Shown here piece by piece: positions 1-8,535 of a DNA stretch of 64,000 nt. This DNA is from Pseudomonas mucoides. GTDB lineage: Bacteria > Pseudomonadota > Gammaproteobacteria > Pseudomonadales > Pseudomonadaceae. The position numbers and the translations under genes are program-made. The stretch is taken from positions 62,001 to 126,000 of the forward strand of contig NZ_JACOPW010000006.1 of the NCBI RefSeq assembly GCF_015461845.1. Reading direction: 5' to 3'. The notes below the pieces were generated by a model. That model was not told where the DNA came from and did no database searches. It worked only from the letters and a program-made list of their open reading frames with translations. The number at the start of each line of letters is the position of its first letter. Within the stretch, counting starts at the first letter, position 1.

Positions 1-1
1 T

Positions 2-1066
2 AACGCACTCAAGGCCGGCGCCTTCGACTTCCTGACCAAACCGGTCGACCTCACTCGCCTGCGGGAACTGGTCACCAGCGCCCTGCGCCTGCCTGCTCCA
101 GCCGACGCCAGTACGGCGATTGATCGCCGGCTGCTGGGCAACTCGCTGCCCATGCGTAACCTGCGCAAACACATCGACAAACTCGCCCGCAGCCAGGCGC
201 CGGTGTACATCAGCGGCGAGTCCGGCAGCGGCAAGGAGTTGGTTGCAAGACTGATCCACGAACAAGGCCCGCGAGCTCATCACCCCTTCGTCCCGGTCAA
301 CTGTGGGGCGATTCCGTCAGAGCTGATGGAAAGCGAGTTCTTCGGGCATCGCAAAGGCAGTTTCAGCGGCGCCGTCGAAGACAAGCGCGGACTGTTCCAG
401 GCCGCCCAGGGCGGCACGCTGTTCCTCGATGAAGTCGCGGATTTGCCGTTGGCGATGCAGGTCAAACTGCTGCGTGCGATTCAGGAAAAAGCCGTGCGCA
501 GTATTGGCGAGCAACAGGAAACCGTGGTCGATGTGCGCATCCTTTGCGCCACCCATAAAGACCTTGAGGCCGAAATCGTCGCCGAGCGTTTTCGTCAGGA
601 TTTGTACTACCGGCTCAACGTGATCGAACTGCGGGTTCCGCCCTTGCGCGAACGCCGTGACGACATCGAGGCATTGGCCAGCCATGTGCTCAAGCGCTTG
701 GCGGCCGACAGCGGCCGACCTCCCGCGACACTCCATCCGCTCGCCCTGGATGCGCTCAAAAGCTATCGCTTTCCCGGCAATGTGCGGGAACTGGAGAACG
801 TACTCGAACGGGCTCACACCTTGTGCGAGAACAAGCAGATCGAAACCAGCGATTTACGATTGGCCGACGGTAATTGCGCGGCAGAAGGCGGGGTGCCGGA
901 CCTGACGCAGATCGACAATCTGGAAGACTATCTGGAAAACATCGAGCGCAAAGTCATCCTCCAGGCGCTGGAGGAAACCCGCTGGAACCGTACGGCGGCG
1001 GCTCAGCGGTTGAATTTGTCGTTCAGGTCGATGCGTTACAGGCTCAAAAAACTGGGCCTGGATTAA
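2..1066 (+). CDS. pilR: Type IV pilus sigma-54 response regulator PilR (5' end outside the window)
   Basis: NtrC-family activator that, with the sensor PilS, switches on pilin transcription through sigma-54. The reading frame is open from base 2. The first visible residues (ending in FDFLTKPVDL) are the end of the receiver domain, so the ATG at 152 is internal. The AAA+ domain has Walker A GESGSGKE, Walker B GTLFLDEVADL, the arginine-finger region (FRQDLYYRLNV) and RFPGNVRELEN. The sigma-54 contact loop reads GSFSGA instead of GAFTGA. A Fis-type helix-turn-helix occupies the last 40 residues (NRTAAAQRLNLS). It lies beside thiO and the minor pilin operon, the usual Pseudomonas position. The identification is secure; only the N-terminus is missing. 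Confidence 0.95.
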   Translation, partial: NALKAGAFDFLTKPVDLTRLRELVTSALRLPAPADASTAIDRRLLGNSLPMRNLRKHIDKLARSQAPVYISGESGSGKELVARLIHEQGPRAHHPFVPVNCGAIPSELMESEFFGHRKGSFSGAVEDKRGLFQAAQGGTLFLDEVADLPLAMQVKLLRAIQEKAVRSIGEQQETVVDVRILCATHKDLEAEIVAERFRQDLYYRLNVIELRVPPLRERRDDIEALASHVLKRLAADSGRPPATLHPLALDALKSYRFPGNVRELENVLERAHTLCENKQIETSDLRLADGNCAAEGGVPDLTQIDNLEDYLENIERKVILQALEETRWNRTAAAQRLNLSFRSMRYRLKKLGLD

Positions 1067-1138
1067 GTGCCCCTTGGCGAGCAGGCTCCGGGCGGCGTTC
1101 CGACGAAGGCAATATGACAGTCGCCGTAGATCCTGCGA

Positions 1139-2239
1139 CTAGATACGCCCGACCGGTGCATAAGGCGTGGGATCAATAATCGGCTCACGCCCCAGCATCA
1201 CATCCGCAAACAACTGACACGACGCCGGCGCCAGCACCAGCCCGTTTCGGTAGTGCCCGCAATTGAGCCAAAGCCCTTCAAACCCCGGCACCTGACCGAT
1301 ATAAGGAATGCCTTCCGGCGAGCCCGGCCGCAATCCGGCCCAGTGCCCGACGACTTCGGCCTCCGCCAGCGCGGGAATCAACTCCACCGCCGATGCCTTC
1401 AGGCTTTCCAAAGCCGAATCGGTCGGCGTCTTGTCGTAGCCTTCATGCTCCAGCGTACTGCCGATCAGAATGTGCCCGTCGCGGCGGGGAATCGCGTAAC
1501 GCCCTTTGGCCAATACCATGCTCGGCAGAAAATCGGCCGCGCACTTGTACAGAATCATCTGCCCTTTTACCGGTTCGACCGGCAGCGCCAGGCCCAGCCC
1601 CTTGAGTAAATCTCCACTCCAGGCGCCAGCGGTCAGCACCACTTGATCGCCCTGAATGGCCCCCGTCGAAGTCTGCACGCCAACGACTTGATCGCCTTCA
1701 CGAATAAACCCGCTGACTTCGCACTGCTCATGGATGGTCACATTTGGCAGTGCCAGCAACGCAGCCTTCAGCGACTTCACCAGCCGCGGATTGCGCACAT
1801 TGGCCACATCGGCCATGTAGATCGCCCGCGAGAACCCCGTGCCCAATACTGGCACCGCATCGTGTGCCGCCGAGATATCCACAGCCCGCAGCGGGCGGTT
1901 TTCCCGTTTGGCCCACACCAGTGCCTCGGCTTCGTCATCCAGGTCCAGCCAGTACAGGCCGGTGGTGTGAACTTCAGGATCGACTCCGGTCGCAGCGAAC
2001 AAACGCTCACCGAGCTGTGGATAAAAATCCTGAGACCAATGCGCCAACGCAGTGACCGCCGGGTTGTAGCGCCACGGGTAGAGTGGCGAAACAATCCCGC
2101 CGCCCGCCCATGACGACTCCTGCCCGACGTTCGAACGATCCAGCAGCACCACGCTGCGCACTTCGGACGCGAGATTGAACGCCGTCAGCAGCCCGATCAC
2201 CCCGCCGCCGACAATCACCACTTGCTGTTGCCTGGTCAT
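1139..2239 (-). CDS. thiO: Glycine oxidase ThiO (FAD-dependent)
   Basis: Flavoprotein amine oxidase that oxidises glycine to the imine used to build the thiazole ring of thiamine. The N-terminus has the FAD-binding Rossmann motif VIVGGGVIGLLTAFNL at about residues 5-20. The C-terminus carries the DAO-family FAD segment (GHYRNGLVLAP). I chose the ATG at 2239 (366 residues) because the frame extends only four codons further, to a TTG. It is convergent with pilR and lies just downstream of pilE. This placement between pilR and the minor pilins is conserved in pseudomonads and has no evident functional link to pili. Confidence 0.9.
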   Translation of the reverse strand: MTRQQQVVIVGGGVIGLLTAFNLASEVRSVVLLDRSNVGQESSWAGGGIVSPLYPWRYNPAVTALAHWSQDFYPQLGERLFAATGVDPEVHTTGLYWLDLDDEAEALVWAKRENRPLRAVDISAAHDAVPVLGTGFSRAIYMADVANVRNPRLVKSLKAALLALPNVTIHEQCEVSGFIREGDQVVGVQTSTGAIQGDQVVLTAGAWSGDLLKGLGLALPVEPVKGQMILYKCAADFLPSMVLAKGRYAIPRRDGHILIGSTLEHEGYDKTPTDSALESLKASAVELIPALAEAEVVGHWAGLRPGSPEGIPYIGQVPGFEGLWLNCGHYRNGLVLAPASCQLFADVMLGREPIIDPTPYAPVGRI

Positions 2240-2294
2240 GTTCAGATCCAACCGTTAAATAGACAGAGGGCGCAAAAGGCGCCCGAAAGGAAAC

Positions 2295-2696
2295 TCAGCG
2301 ACCCCAGCAATCCTTGGCGGTCAAACCGGCTGTGGCGTTGACCATGTTCCGGACACCGGTATTGGTGAGGGTGAAATCCCCGCACTTGTCGGTTGCCATG
2401 CTCGAACCGGCCTTGCGCACGGCCGTCAGCAGGAAGGTCTGGTCAGTGATAGTCGGGGTGATGGTGTAATAGTCATTGCCGACGCTCAGGCCTGTGGCGC
2501 CGGTGTAGACATTGCTCTTGGTGTAGAACCGTTCAAGGATCTGCGCCTGCTCCGACAACACCCCGGCGATTTCGCTGCGCTGGCCCTTCTTCAGGTACTC
2601 GGTGAAGCTCGGGGCGGCAATGGTCATGACGATCCCGATGATCGCAATCACGATCATGATTTCGATCAGGGTAAAACCTCGGTTGGATCTACGCAT
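2295..2696 (-). CDS. pilE: Type IV minor pilin PilE
   Basis: Prepilin-like protein of 133 residues. It has a short leader ending in RRSNRG, cleaved before FTLIEIMIVIAIIGIV, a hydrophobic helix with the conserved Glu at +5, and a C-terminal globular domain with two Cys near the end (DKCGDF and KDCWGR) that probably form the disulphide loop. It is the last gene of the fimU-pilVWXY1E series, 14 bases after the pilY1 stop. A GAGG ribosome site precedes the ATG. In P. aeruginosa the equivalent protein belongs to the minor pilin complex that primes pilus assembly. A generic type IV pilin is the only alternative. Confidence 0.9.
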   Translation of the reverse strand: MRRSNRGFTLIEIMIVIAIIGIVMTIAAPSFTEYLKKGQRSEIAGVLSEQAQILERFYTKSNVYTGATGLSVGNDYYTITPTITDQTFLLTAVRKAGSSMATDKCGDFTLTNTGVRNMVNATAGLTAKDCWGR

Positions 2697-2710
2697 GCCT
2701 CAACTCTCAC

Positions 2711-5700
2711 TTACTGTATTTGTCGCCACATGATGCGACGGCTGCCGCCGCCGGATTTTTCCACCAGCGTGCTGATACCGCCACTGGAATCGTTCACGAT
2801 TTTGCGGGTTGCACCGTTGACGATGGCGTTCAGGGTCGGAATGCCACCGGTGAAAATCACTCCGCTCGACACCGTATCTGTACTGTCGACCACCCCGTCG
2901 CCATTGGTATCAAGCACCGCATAGTTGAGCATCTTACCGCTGAATGCCTCCAGCTCGACCAGTTTGCCGGTACCGAAGCTGGCGCACGGGTCCGTAGTGT
3001 CCACACTCGCCGTAGTAAAAACGATCCGCCCCAGTATCAGACTGGCCTGATTGATCACTCGCTCGCCGATCAGCGCGTTGTTGTACACCAGTGGCAAATA
3101 CCAGCCCTTCTCTGCCGGGTAGGTCACGTCGTTCTGGCTGGTGGTGATGAACTGGCCAGTGCTGCCAGAGAACACCCCCGTTACCGCCTGAGCCTGCAAA
3201 CTGGCCACGGTGATTTGACCTGATCCGCCGTCCGCATCCCACACCGCATAAAATGCCTGTAGATCCTTGTTGGTCTTGTCGGCCGTCTCGTTGAATTTTC
3301 CGGTGCCGACAAACACTTCCTTACCGCCCAATGCATTATCCGCCAGCAACGGCTGCGCAGTGATGGGCTGAGTGGCGCCGCCTGCCGTGGTAAACAGCGG
3401 TTTGCCGGAAAAGGCTACGCCCCAGGTATCAGGCGCCGTGGCGCTCAGATCGAACTTCCACAACCGCCCTTTCAAGTCGCCGCCATAAGCGGCCTGCACC
3501 ACATTCTGCGAGTTGACCCTGAGCTTCACCGACGACAGACCATTGGTGGTTTCAGTGCTGTCGACCACGATTTTCTTGATCAACGACCCATCACGCACAT
3601 CCACCACGTACAACGCAGCGACGCCGGAGTTGCTGCCATAACCGTTAGAGATAAAAGCGGCCCATCGACCATCGGCCAAGCGTGCCACTTCCGGTCGAGC
3701 GTAGGCATAACCCAGGTCATTGAACACGTTTGCCGAACTCGGCGTGGTCGGCGCAGCGATTTCCCACAGCGCCTTGAATGCGTTACCCAACGAGGCATCG
3801 AACAGTTGCAGCGCATAGAAGACTTTGCCGCCCGCCCCGGTGCCGCCAATGGCCAGGGTTTTCCAGGCGCCGCTGAGTTGAGCATCGAACACACCGACCT
3901 GCCCATCGACCAAATACTTGTGGCTCACACCGTTGATGTAGGCTGGATCGGCGATGTACCGCAGCGAGGGCAAAACACTGGACGGCATGTAGGCATAGCG
4001 CCTGACACCATTGGCCGAGTTGATGACATTCACAAAACCGTCATTGGCGTTCACCACCAGGCTGGCACTCATATTGGCGGCTTTGGTGTTCAGGAAGGTG
4101 CTGTAAGTACTGTCGCCCAGCAGATCGGATGCGGTTTTATCCACAGGGGAGGCCAACACCAGCGGCGAGTTGATGATGTCGCCGAGCAATACGCTACGCA
4201 CCTTGAGCCCGGTTTTGTTGGTGCCCTTGCTCCACTCCACCAGATCGCTGCCAGTGATGCCGGTGGGCAAGCTCTGACTCAACGATGTCTGCTGCGCCGG
4301 GGAGAAACTGCTGTAAGCCAGCGTGACGGCGGTGTTGTTCAGGGTGTTCCAGGATTGAAAGGTCGGTGCGGTGGCACCGGGGACGATGGTGGTGTCGGTG
4401 GTCCATTGCACAGCGGCAGTGTTCACCGCTCCACCGGACGTGAAACCAAAGGACTTGAGGGTGCCGCGCCAGTCTTTCGGGTCATAGCTGGTCTGAAAAT
4501 AGCTGGAACCGCTGGCCAGAGTGGTGCCGCTGGTGACCCCGCTCCCCCCGGAACCAGCCTTGGAAGTGATCTCACTCAACGCTGACGACAATGCGTTGTT
4601 GAGCCCCACACTATCGGTCGCCTGATAATACTTGCCCTGCCCATAGCTCGCCGAGTCCGACAGCATTTGATTCGCAGCGGTGAACCCCACGGTGTAGGTG
4701 TTCATGTTCTGTTTCGGGAAATCCACCGCGTTCCAGCTTTTGCCGGCCGCGTCGGTGCCGGTGGAGCGCATGTCGATGTCGAACGCGAACTTGGCGATAT
4801 CGTCGAGATAAAGCGTGTCACCTTCGCCGTCACCATTGAGGTTGTTGCCATCATTGTTCACGCCATCCCAGTTCGGCAGGCGAGCACCTCCCAGCGGATC
4901 GTTGGTCGGGAAGCTGCGGTCAAACGTCGGCAGGCCATCGGTGATGACCACGCCGTAGTTCTTCTGGCAACGGTACTGGATCGGGCTGGTGTACGTGGCC
5001 GGCGTCGAGTTGTAGTACGGCGCCACCCCCCGGAAGTAGCGGGTGATTTCGTAATAGGTTTCCGCCAGTGGCGTATTGGCCACGGCGCTCAAGCCGTTGA
5101 TGGAGGAGATCAGGTTGTTGTAATTGTTGTCGGCCTGCGATTGGGTCACGCTGCCGCTCACCACCGACAGATCACTGATCGAGCGGGCGATGAAGCCGCC
5201 ATTGCCGGAGTTGCTGCTATTTACCGGATTGAACGTTGCAAGCCCCATGCGCAGGCCGCGGTTGCTGCTCACCAGTGCCGTGGACACGTTTCGCGCCACG
5301 TTCATGCGGTAGTCGTTGGGGATCGAGCCGGTGGTGAAGTCCCGGTTGCTGCCGTTGGCCAACCCCACCAGGTAGGACAGGTAATCGTCGGAGTAGCGGG
5401 TGTTTTCATTGCCCACCGGGTCCGGCAACTTCAGGCACAACGGCGCCAGGCTGTTGTTGTAAAACGCGTAGGCCCCACTGGAACAACCGGACTGCGGCAG
5501 GCTGGACAGGAAGATCGAATCACCGACGATGTCGCTGCCGCTCAAACACAGCCCGAGGAAAAAATTACATTGCTTGGCGGGCGGGCGCCCCGTGACGGTC
5601 GGATCGAACCCGGCGGCGTAAAGGATGCTGTTCATGCTCCCCGAATCGTCGATCAGCAACATCACGTTCGGTGCAACAGCGGCAGCGCTTAACAGCGGTG

Positions 5701-5803
5701 AATCCGAAGGCGTGAAGGCATACGCCGGGGCCGACAGATAAAGGCCGAACACAATGCCGCAAAACAGCTGCCCAATGCGGGCGCGCCATTCAGTACTTCG
5801 CAT
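2711..5803 (-). CDS. pilY1: Type IV pilus tip-associated protein/adhesin PilY1
   Basis: Large secreted protein (1030 residues) that caps the minor pilin complex and acts in pilus extension, adhesion and surface sensing. A signal peptide (about 29 residues, ending PAYA) is followed by a von Willebrand A-like region with the MIDAS motif DDSGS near residue 52. Asp/Asn-rich stretches follow (NNDGNNLNGDGEGD). The C-terminal half is the PilY1 beta-propeller, with the EF-hand-like calcium loop DTNGDGVVDSTD near residue 970. It is shorter than the P. aeruginosa protein (about 1160 residues by recollection), mainly in the N-terminal half. Its start overlaps the end of pilX, so the two are probably translationally coupled. 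Family assignment is firm. Confidence 0.93.
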   Translation of the reverse strand: MRSTEWRARIGQLFCGIVFGLYLSAPAYAFTPSDSPLLSAAAVAPNVMLLIDDSGSMNSILYAAGFDPTVTGRPPAKQCNFFLGLCLSGSDIVGDSIFLSSLPQSGCSSGAYAFYNNSLAPLCLKLPDPVGNENTRYSDDYLSYLVGLANGSNRDFTTGSIPNDYRMNVARNVSTALVSSNRGLRMGLATFNPVNSSNSGNGGFIARSISDLSVVSGSVTQSQADNNYNNLISSINGLSAVANTPLAETYYEITRYFRGVAPYYNSTPATYTSPIQYRCQKNYGVVITDGLPTFDRSFPTNDPLGGARLPNWDGVNNDGNNLNGDGEGDTLYLDDIAKFAFDIDMRSTGTDAAGKSWNAVDFPKQNMNTYTVGFTAANQMLSDSASYGQGKYYQATDSVGLNNALSSALSEITSKAGSGGSGVTSGTTLASGSSYFQTSYDPKDWRGTLKSFGFTSGGAVNTAAVQWTTDTTIVPGATAPTFQSWNTLNNTAVTLAYSSFSPAQQTSLSQSLPTGITGSDLVEWSKGTNKTGLKVRSVLLGDIINSPLVLASPVDKTASDLLGDSTYSTFLNTKAANMSASLVVNANDGFVNVINSANGVRRYAYMPSSVLPSLRYIADPAYINGVSHKYLVDGQVGVFDAQLSGAWKTLAIGGTGAGGKVFYALQLFDASLGNAFKALWEIAAPTTPSSANVFNDLGYAYARPEVARLADGRWAAFISNGYGSNSGVAALYVVDVRDGSLIKKIVVDSTETTNGLSSVKLRVNSQNVVQAAYGGDLKGRLWKFDLSATAPDTWGVAFSGKPLFTTAGGATQPITAQPLLADNALGGKEVFVGTGKFNETADKTNKDLQAFYAVWDADGGSGQITVASLQAQAVTGVFSGSTGQFITTSQNDVTYPAEKGWYLPLVYNNALIGERVINQASLILGRIVFTTASVDTTDPCASFGTGKLVELEAFSGKMLNYAVLDTNGDGVVDSTDTVSSGVIFTGGIPTLNAIVNGATRKIVNDSSGGISTLVEKSGGGSRRIMWRQIQ

Positions 5804-6260
5804 AGATACTCTCCACGACGCTGCGCGAGTTGCCCGCGATGCCGACGGCGGTCACCCGGTAAAGCGTCGCCGAGGTATTGCTCGGCACATTGACGGCGTT
5901 CAGCGTGGTGCCGATGTTCTGCACCCCGTAAAATCCACTGCCGGAAGCGATCCACGTCACACCAGAGCTGGAGTTGAGACCGGCGGCCGTGATGCTTGTG
6001 GCCTCGGCCGGCGGTGCACACTGGCTGCAGACCGGCAATGAATAGCTGTCGAGTTGCACCGCGCTTTCACCCACGCGCAACGCCGCTTCGGCCCCCTGAA
6101 ACGACTGGTTGCGCAGGCTCACACTGCCGGCCATTTTTTCCTGCAGGGTGGCGTTCTGCATCGAAGAAAGGCCGATCAGTGTCAGCAACAGCAGAAACAC
6201 CAGGCTGACCAGCAGCGCCATGCCACGTTGGGCTTGAGACGTCATGGTGGCCGTCCTCAT
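5790..6260 (-). CDS. pilX: Type IV minor pilin PilX
   Basis: Protein of 156 residues with an N-terminal prepilin-like segment, QRGMALLVSLVFLLLLTLIGL. It lacks Glu at mature position 5, as is usual for PilX/GspK-type initiating minor pilins. A CSQC motif lies in the globular part. The ATG at 6260 overlaps the pilW stop as ATGA. An ATG five codons further in (6245) is an alternative start with AGGA upstream. The stop codon lies inside the start of pilY1. Known role of the family: part of the priming complex of minor pilins under PilY1. Confidence 0.88.
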   Translation of the reverse strand: MRTATMTSQAQRGMALLVSLVFLLLLTLIGLSSMQNATLQEKMAGSVSLRNQSFQGAEAALRVGESAVQLDSYSLPVCSQCAPPAEATSITAAGLNSSSGVTWIASGSGFYGVQNIGTTLNAVNVPSNTSATLYRVTAVGIAGNSRSVVESIYAKY

Positions 6261-6970
6261 GGCAGACGGTTGCGCAAGGCGGCAACCACGCTGAAGGTCT
6301 GATTGCGTACCCGATTATTCGGGTCGGTGAGGGTCAGGCTCAGACGTACGCTGCGAATGCGCGCCGGGTCCGACGGGTTGCTGCTGTAACTGGAAGCCGC
6401 CACATCGGTGGCGGAACTGGCGAGGCCGAAGCTCACGTTGAACGCACTCACGTTGTTCACCAGCACGTACTGGGCGGGCGTGCCGGCGCCGGCGCCCATC
6501 AATATCTGATTGTTGCTGAAGCTGTAGATCAATCGCCGGATCGGAAACGCCAGAAACCCTGTCGCGGGTGTACGTGCGCCGGTGTATGCCGTCGCCAAGT
6601 TTCGACAGTCAGACACCACCGTCCAGGTCGGCGCCCCGCCGTTGCCGCCGACATCCGCCGTCACCAGGGTCAGCTTGAGGTTGGCGTTGTCCCAACTGAT
6701 GGGCGTGATCTGACTGGCGTTGAAGTCACCCGACGAACTCGAATCGGTGATGGTGCCCAGACAGCCGAACATGCCGACCATACGGATTTCCTGAATCATT
6801 TTGCTCAACACAAAACGCGCGTCTTCCTGCATCCCGGCGGAGACGTTCTGGCTAACGTAGGTATTTTTCGCCGCGATGAAAATCTGCGCCACGCCCAGGA
6901 CCACGATCAGGCTCAACGCCAGCGCAATCAGCAACTCGATCAAACCGAACCCTCGGCTGGAGCGGTTCAT
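6257..6970 (-). CDS. pilW: Type IV minor pilin PilW
   Basis: Protein of 237 residues with prepilin leader MNRSSRG and mature N-terminus FGLIELLIALALSLIVVLGV, a class III signal with Glu at +5. The size fits PilW/PilJ-type minor pilins. A Cys pair (GCLG and SDCRN) may form a disulphide. It overlaps pilV and pilX by ATGA junctions at both ends, which shows tight operon packing. The family joins PilX, PilV and PilE in the pilus tip complex. Confidence 0.9.
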   Translation of the reverse strand: MNRSSRGFGLIELLIALALSLIVVLGVAQIFIAAKNTYVSQNVSAGMQEDARFVLSKMIQEIRMVGMFGCLGTITDSSSSGDFNASQITPISWDNANLKLTLVTADVGGNGGAPTWTVVSDCRNLATAYTGARTPATGFLAFPIRRLIYSFSNNQILMGAGAGTPAQYVLVNNVSAFNVSFGLASSATDVAASSYSSNPSDPARIRSVRLSLTLTDPNNRVRNQTFSVVAALRNRLP

Positions 6971-7416
6971 GGCGTGGACACCGGGTCGACCGTGGCGCGA
7001 CTGGTCAGGACAAAGCTGCGGCGCGCGCTGGCGATATTGGCGGCGCGCGAGTCATCCCAGGTGATAGTGATGGTGTAGACCCGCTGGTTCAGCGTCACGC
7101 TGCCAGTGGCCGTCGCGCCACCGAAATTGACGATGTTGGTGGTGAAGTCGTAGAGGTCCTGGTCCCGGGCGACACTCAGGTTGCCCGAGGTCGGAGGCGT
7201 GACGGTGTAATCGGCGGCGGAATTGGCGCGGATGCGGTCCATCATGTCGTAGGCGATAAAACTCGCCTGGCTGGTCATCCGTGAACTGTCGGTGTACTTC
7301 AGTGCATTGAGCTGAATCGCCGCCGCCCCCAATAGCCCCACGGTCAGTATCAACAACGCCACCAAGACCTCGATCAGCGTCATGCCCTCCTGTGCACGCT
7401 TGCTCCCTTCCCTCAT
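6967..7416 (-). CDS. pilV: Type IV minor pilin PilV
   Basis: Prepilin-like protein of 149 residues with leader MREGSKRAQEG, cleaved before MTLIEVLVALLILTVGLLG (Glu at +5). I set the start at 7416 because its ATG forms an ATGA overlap with the stop of the preceding fimU gene. The frame stays open 13 codons upstream, but those codons lie inside fimU. The rest resembles PilV of the fimU-pilVWX operon. Together with PilW and PilX it is predicted to form the minor pilin subcomplex bridging the major pilin and PilY1. Confidence 0.9.
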   Translation of the reverse strand: MREGSKRAQEGMTLIEVLVALLILTVGLLGAAAIQLNALKYTDSSRMTSQASFIAYDMMDRIRANSAADYTVTPPTSGNLSVARDQDLYDFTTNIVNFGGATATGSVTLNQRVYTITITWDDSRAANIASARRSFVLTSRATVDPVSTP

Positions 7417-7886
7417 CCGCAACTTCCACCCAATAGAATTCGTCCGTTCAAACACACGTTCAGCGTCCTGTTTTGCGCCCCCGATACATAGTTGATGACC
7501 ACGGCGGTAGACGGTGCCGACAAACCGCCCAGGTTGTTGAAGTCCAGCGCGGTTACTCCTGAGGTTAGCGACAGAGTGGCGCCGCTGCTCATCGCTGGAA
7601 CAACCCGCAATACATTGGCCGGTGTGCCAGTACCGTCATAGACCGTCAATTCACCGGTCCACACACTGCCGCCCGCCGTCGGACGGACCCGGGTGGTAAT
7701 GCCACGGTCGATGGCCTCCAGCCGGGCGAAGTTAAGTCCACGCTGCAAGTCGCCGATTTCGGTGTCGGCCCGGGTGGTTTGCACCGAACGGGTAAACGCA
7801 GGCACGGCCAGGGTAATGAGGATCAGAAACACCGCGAGCGTGATCAACAACTCGATCAGCGTGAAACCTTTTGTACGATGATCCAT
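7413..7886 (-). CDS. fimU: Type IV minor pilin FimU (GspH/FimT-type)
   Basis: First gene of the minor pilin operon, 157 residues. The start at 7886 is chosen because GGAGGG lies 5 bases upstream and the prepilin leader is then MDHRTKG before FTLIELLITLAVFLILITLAV. The C-terminal region has the GspH fold pattern and two Cys near the end (NVCLNGRI and GGSCG). The operon reads fimU-pilV-pilW-pilX-pilY1-pilE with overlaps or very short gaps and no internal terminator. FimU versus FimT is decided by position: this copy heads the operon, and the divergent copy at 8017 is taken as FimT. Confidence 0.85.
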   Translation of the reverse strand: MDHRTKGFTLIELLITLAVFLILITLAVPAFTRSVQTTRADTEIGDLQRGLNFARLEAIDRGITTRVRPTAGGSVWTGELTVYDGTGTPANVLRVVPAMSSGATLSLTSGVTALDFNNLGGLSAPSTAVVINYVSGAQNRTLNVCLNGRILLGGSCG

Positions 7887-7970
7887 CGGTGCCCTCCGTT
7901 GCCGTCGGCTATACCTGCTTCTACACGCTAGAACATTCGACCGGCCCAGGCGGGTTGTTTTGCCATTACT

Positions 7971-7987
7971 CGCGCAAGGATTGCGCG
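7971..7987. promoter_or_regulatory. Inverted repeat between fimU and fimT
   Basis: The perfect dyad CGCGCAA-GGA-TTGCGCG lies in the 130-base divergent promoter region, 30 bases before the fimT start. It could be an operator or part of the fimT leader. No known regulator site was recognised here; I looked for an AlgR-type box and did not find an uninterrupted one. Confidence 0.4.
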
Positions 7988-8016
7988 GGTCACACCACTC
8001 CAGGGAGGGAAATGCC

Positions 8017-8535
8017 ATGCATCAGCGAGGTTTCAGCCTGATCGAACTGCTTATGGGACTGGCGATTGCCGCAATTGTTCTGCTGTTGGTCAGTCCGGCG
8101 TTCGCAGCACTCACTGAATCGAACCATCGCGAGGCGACGGCGAACGCTCTGGTCAGTGGTATTCGCAATGCCAGAACCTTGGCCATTACACGCAATCAGG
8201 CCGTTGTGATTCACGGCATCAACGGGGATTGGGGTCAGGGCTGGCGGATCATTCTGGACATCAGTGGCAAAGGACCAGAGGACAGCAGCAATCCGCTGCT
8301 GGTTGAGCGCGTGGATAGCGCTCGGGGAGCGATTGTCGGCAATTGGCCGGTCAGGCGATATGTTCGATTCAGCGGGATCGGCGAACCCCAGATGCCCGGA
8401 CGGGCGTTTCAAGCGGGGACTGTGCATTTTTGCGCAGCCCGCGAACCGGTCAGCCAGCTCCAGGTGGTGCTGGCCGCTACAGGTCGCGTCAGCCTGCGCA
8501 GCGACAAGGCTGAGCAGGCTTTATGTCAGCGTTAA
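8017..8535 (+). CDS. fimT: Type IV pilus biogenesis protein FimT (GspH-like pseudopilin)
   Basis: Protein of 172 residues with the short leader MHQRG and FSLIELLMGLAIAAIVLLLV, a class III prepilin signal with Glu at +5. A GGGAGGG-type ribosome site sits 7-13 bases before the ATG at 8017. The globular part shows the GspH/FimT pattern (NALVSGIRNARTLAITRNQAV). FimT proteins have been implicated in DNA uptake in some gamma-proteobacteria, and P. aeruginosa FimT was judged dispensable for pili in older work. The gene is transcribed away from fimU, and its last codons overlap the end of ispH on the other strand by 4 bases. Confidence 0.85.
   Translation: MHQRGFSLIELLMGLAIAAIVLLLVSPAFAALTESNHREATANALVSGIRNARTLAITRNQAVVIHGINGDWGQGWRIILDISGKGPEDSSNPLLVERVDSARGAIVGNWPVRRYVRFSGIGEPQMPGRAFQAGTVHFCAAREPVSQLQVVLAATGRVSLRSDKAEQALCQR

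Noticed and set aside
152..1066. ATG at 152 as the start of a separate regulator gene
   Set aside because: The same frame is open back to base 2 and encodes the end of a receiver domain, so this is the interior of pilR.
1070..1095. Possible REP remnant (GGCGAGCAGGCTCCGGG) after pilR
   Set aside because: Only part of one arm is recognisable and no partner is seen; too weak to list.
7887..7912. AlgR-like site (CCGTT..CGTC) before fimU
   Set aside because: The match to CCGTTCGTC is interrupted by two bases, and the sequence overlaps the ribosome site.
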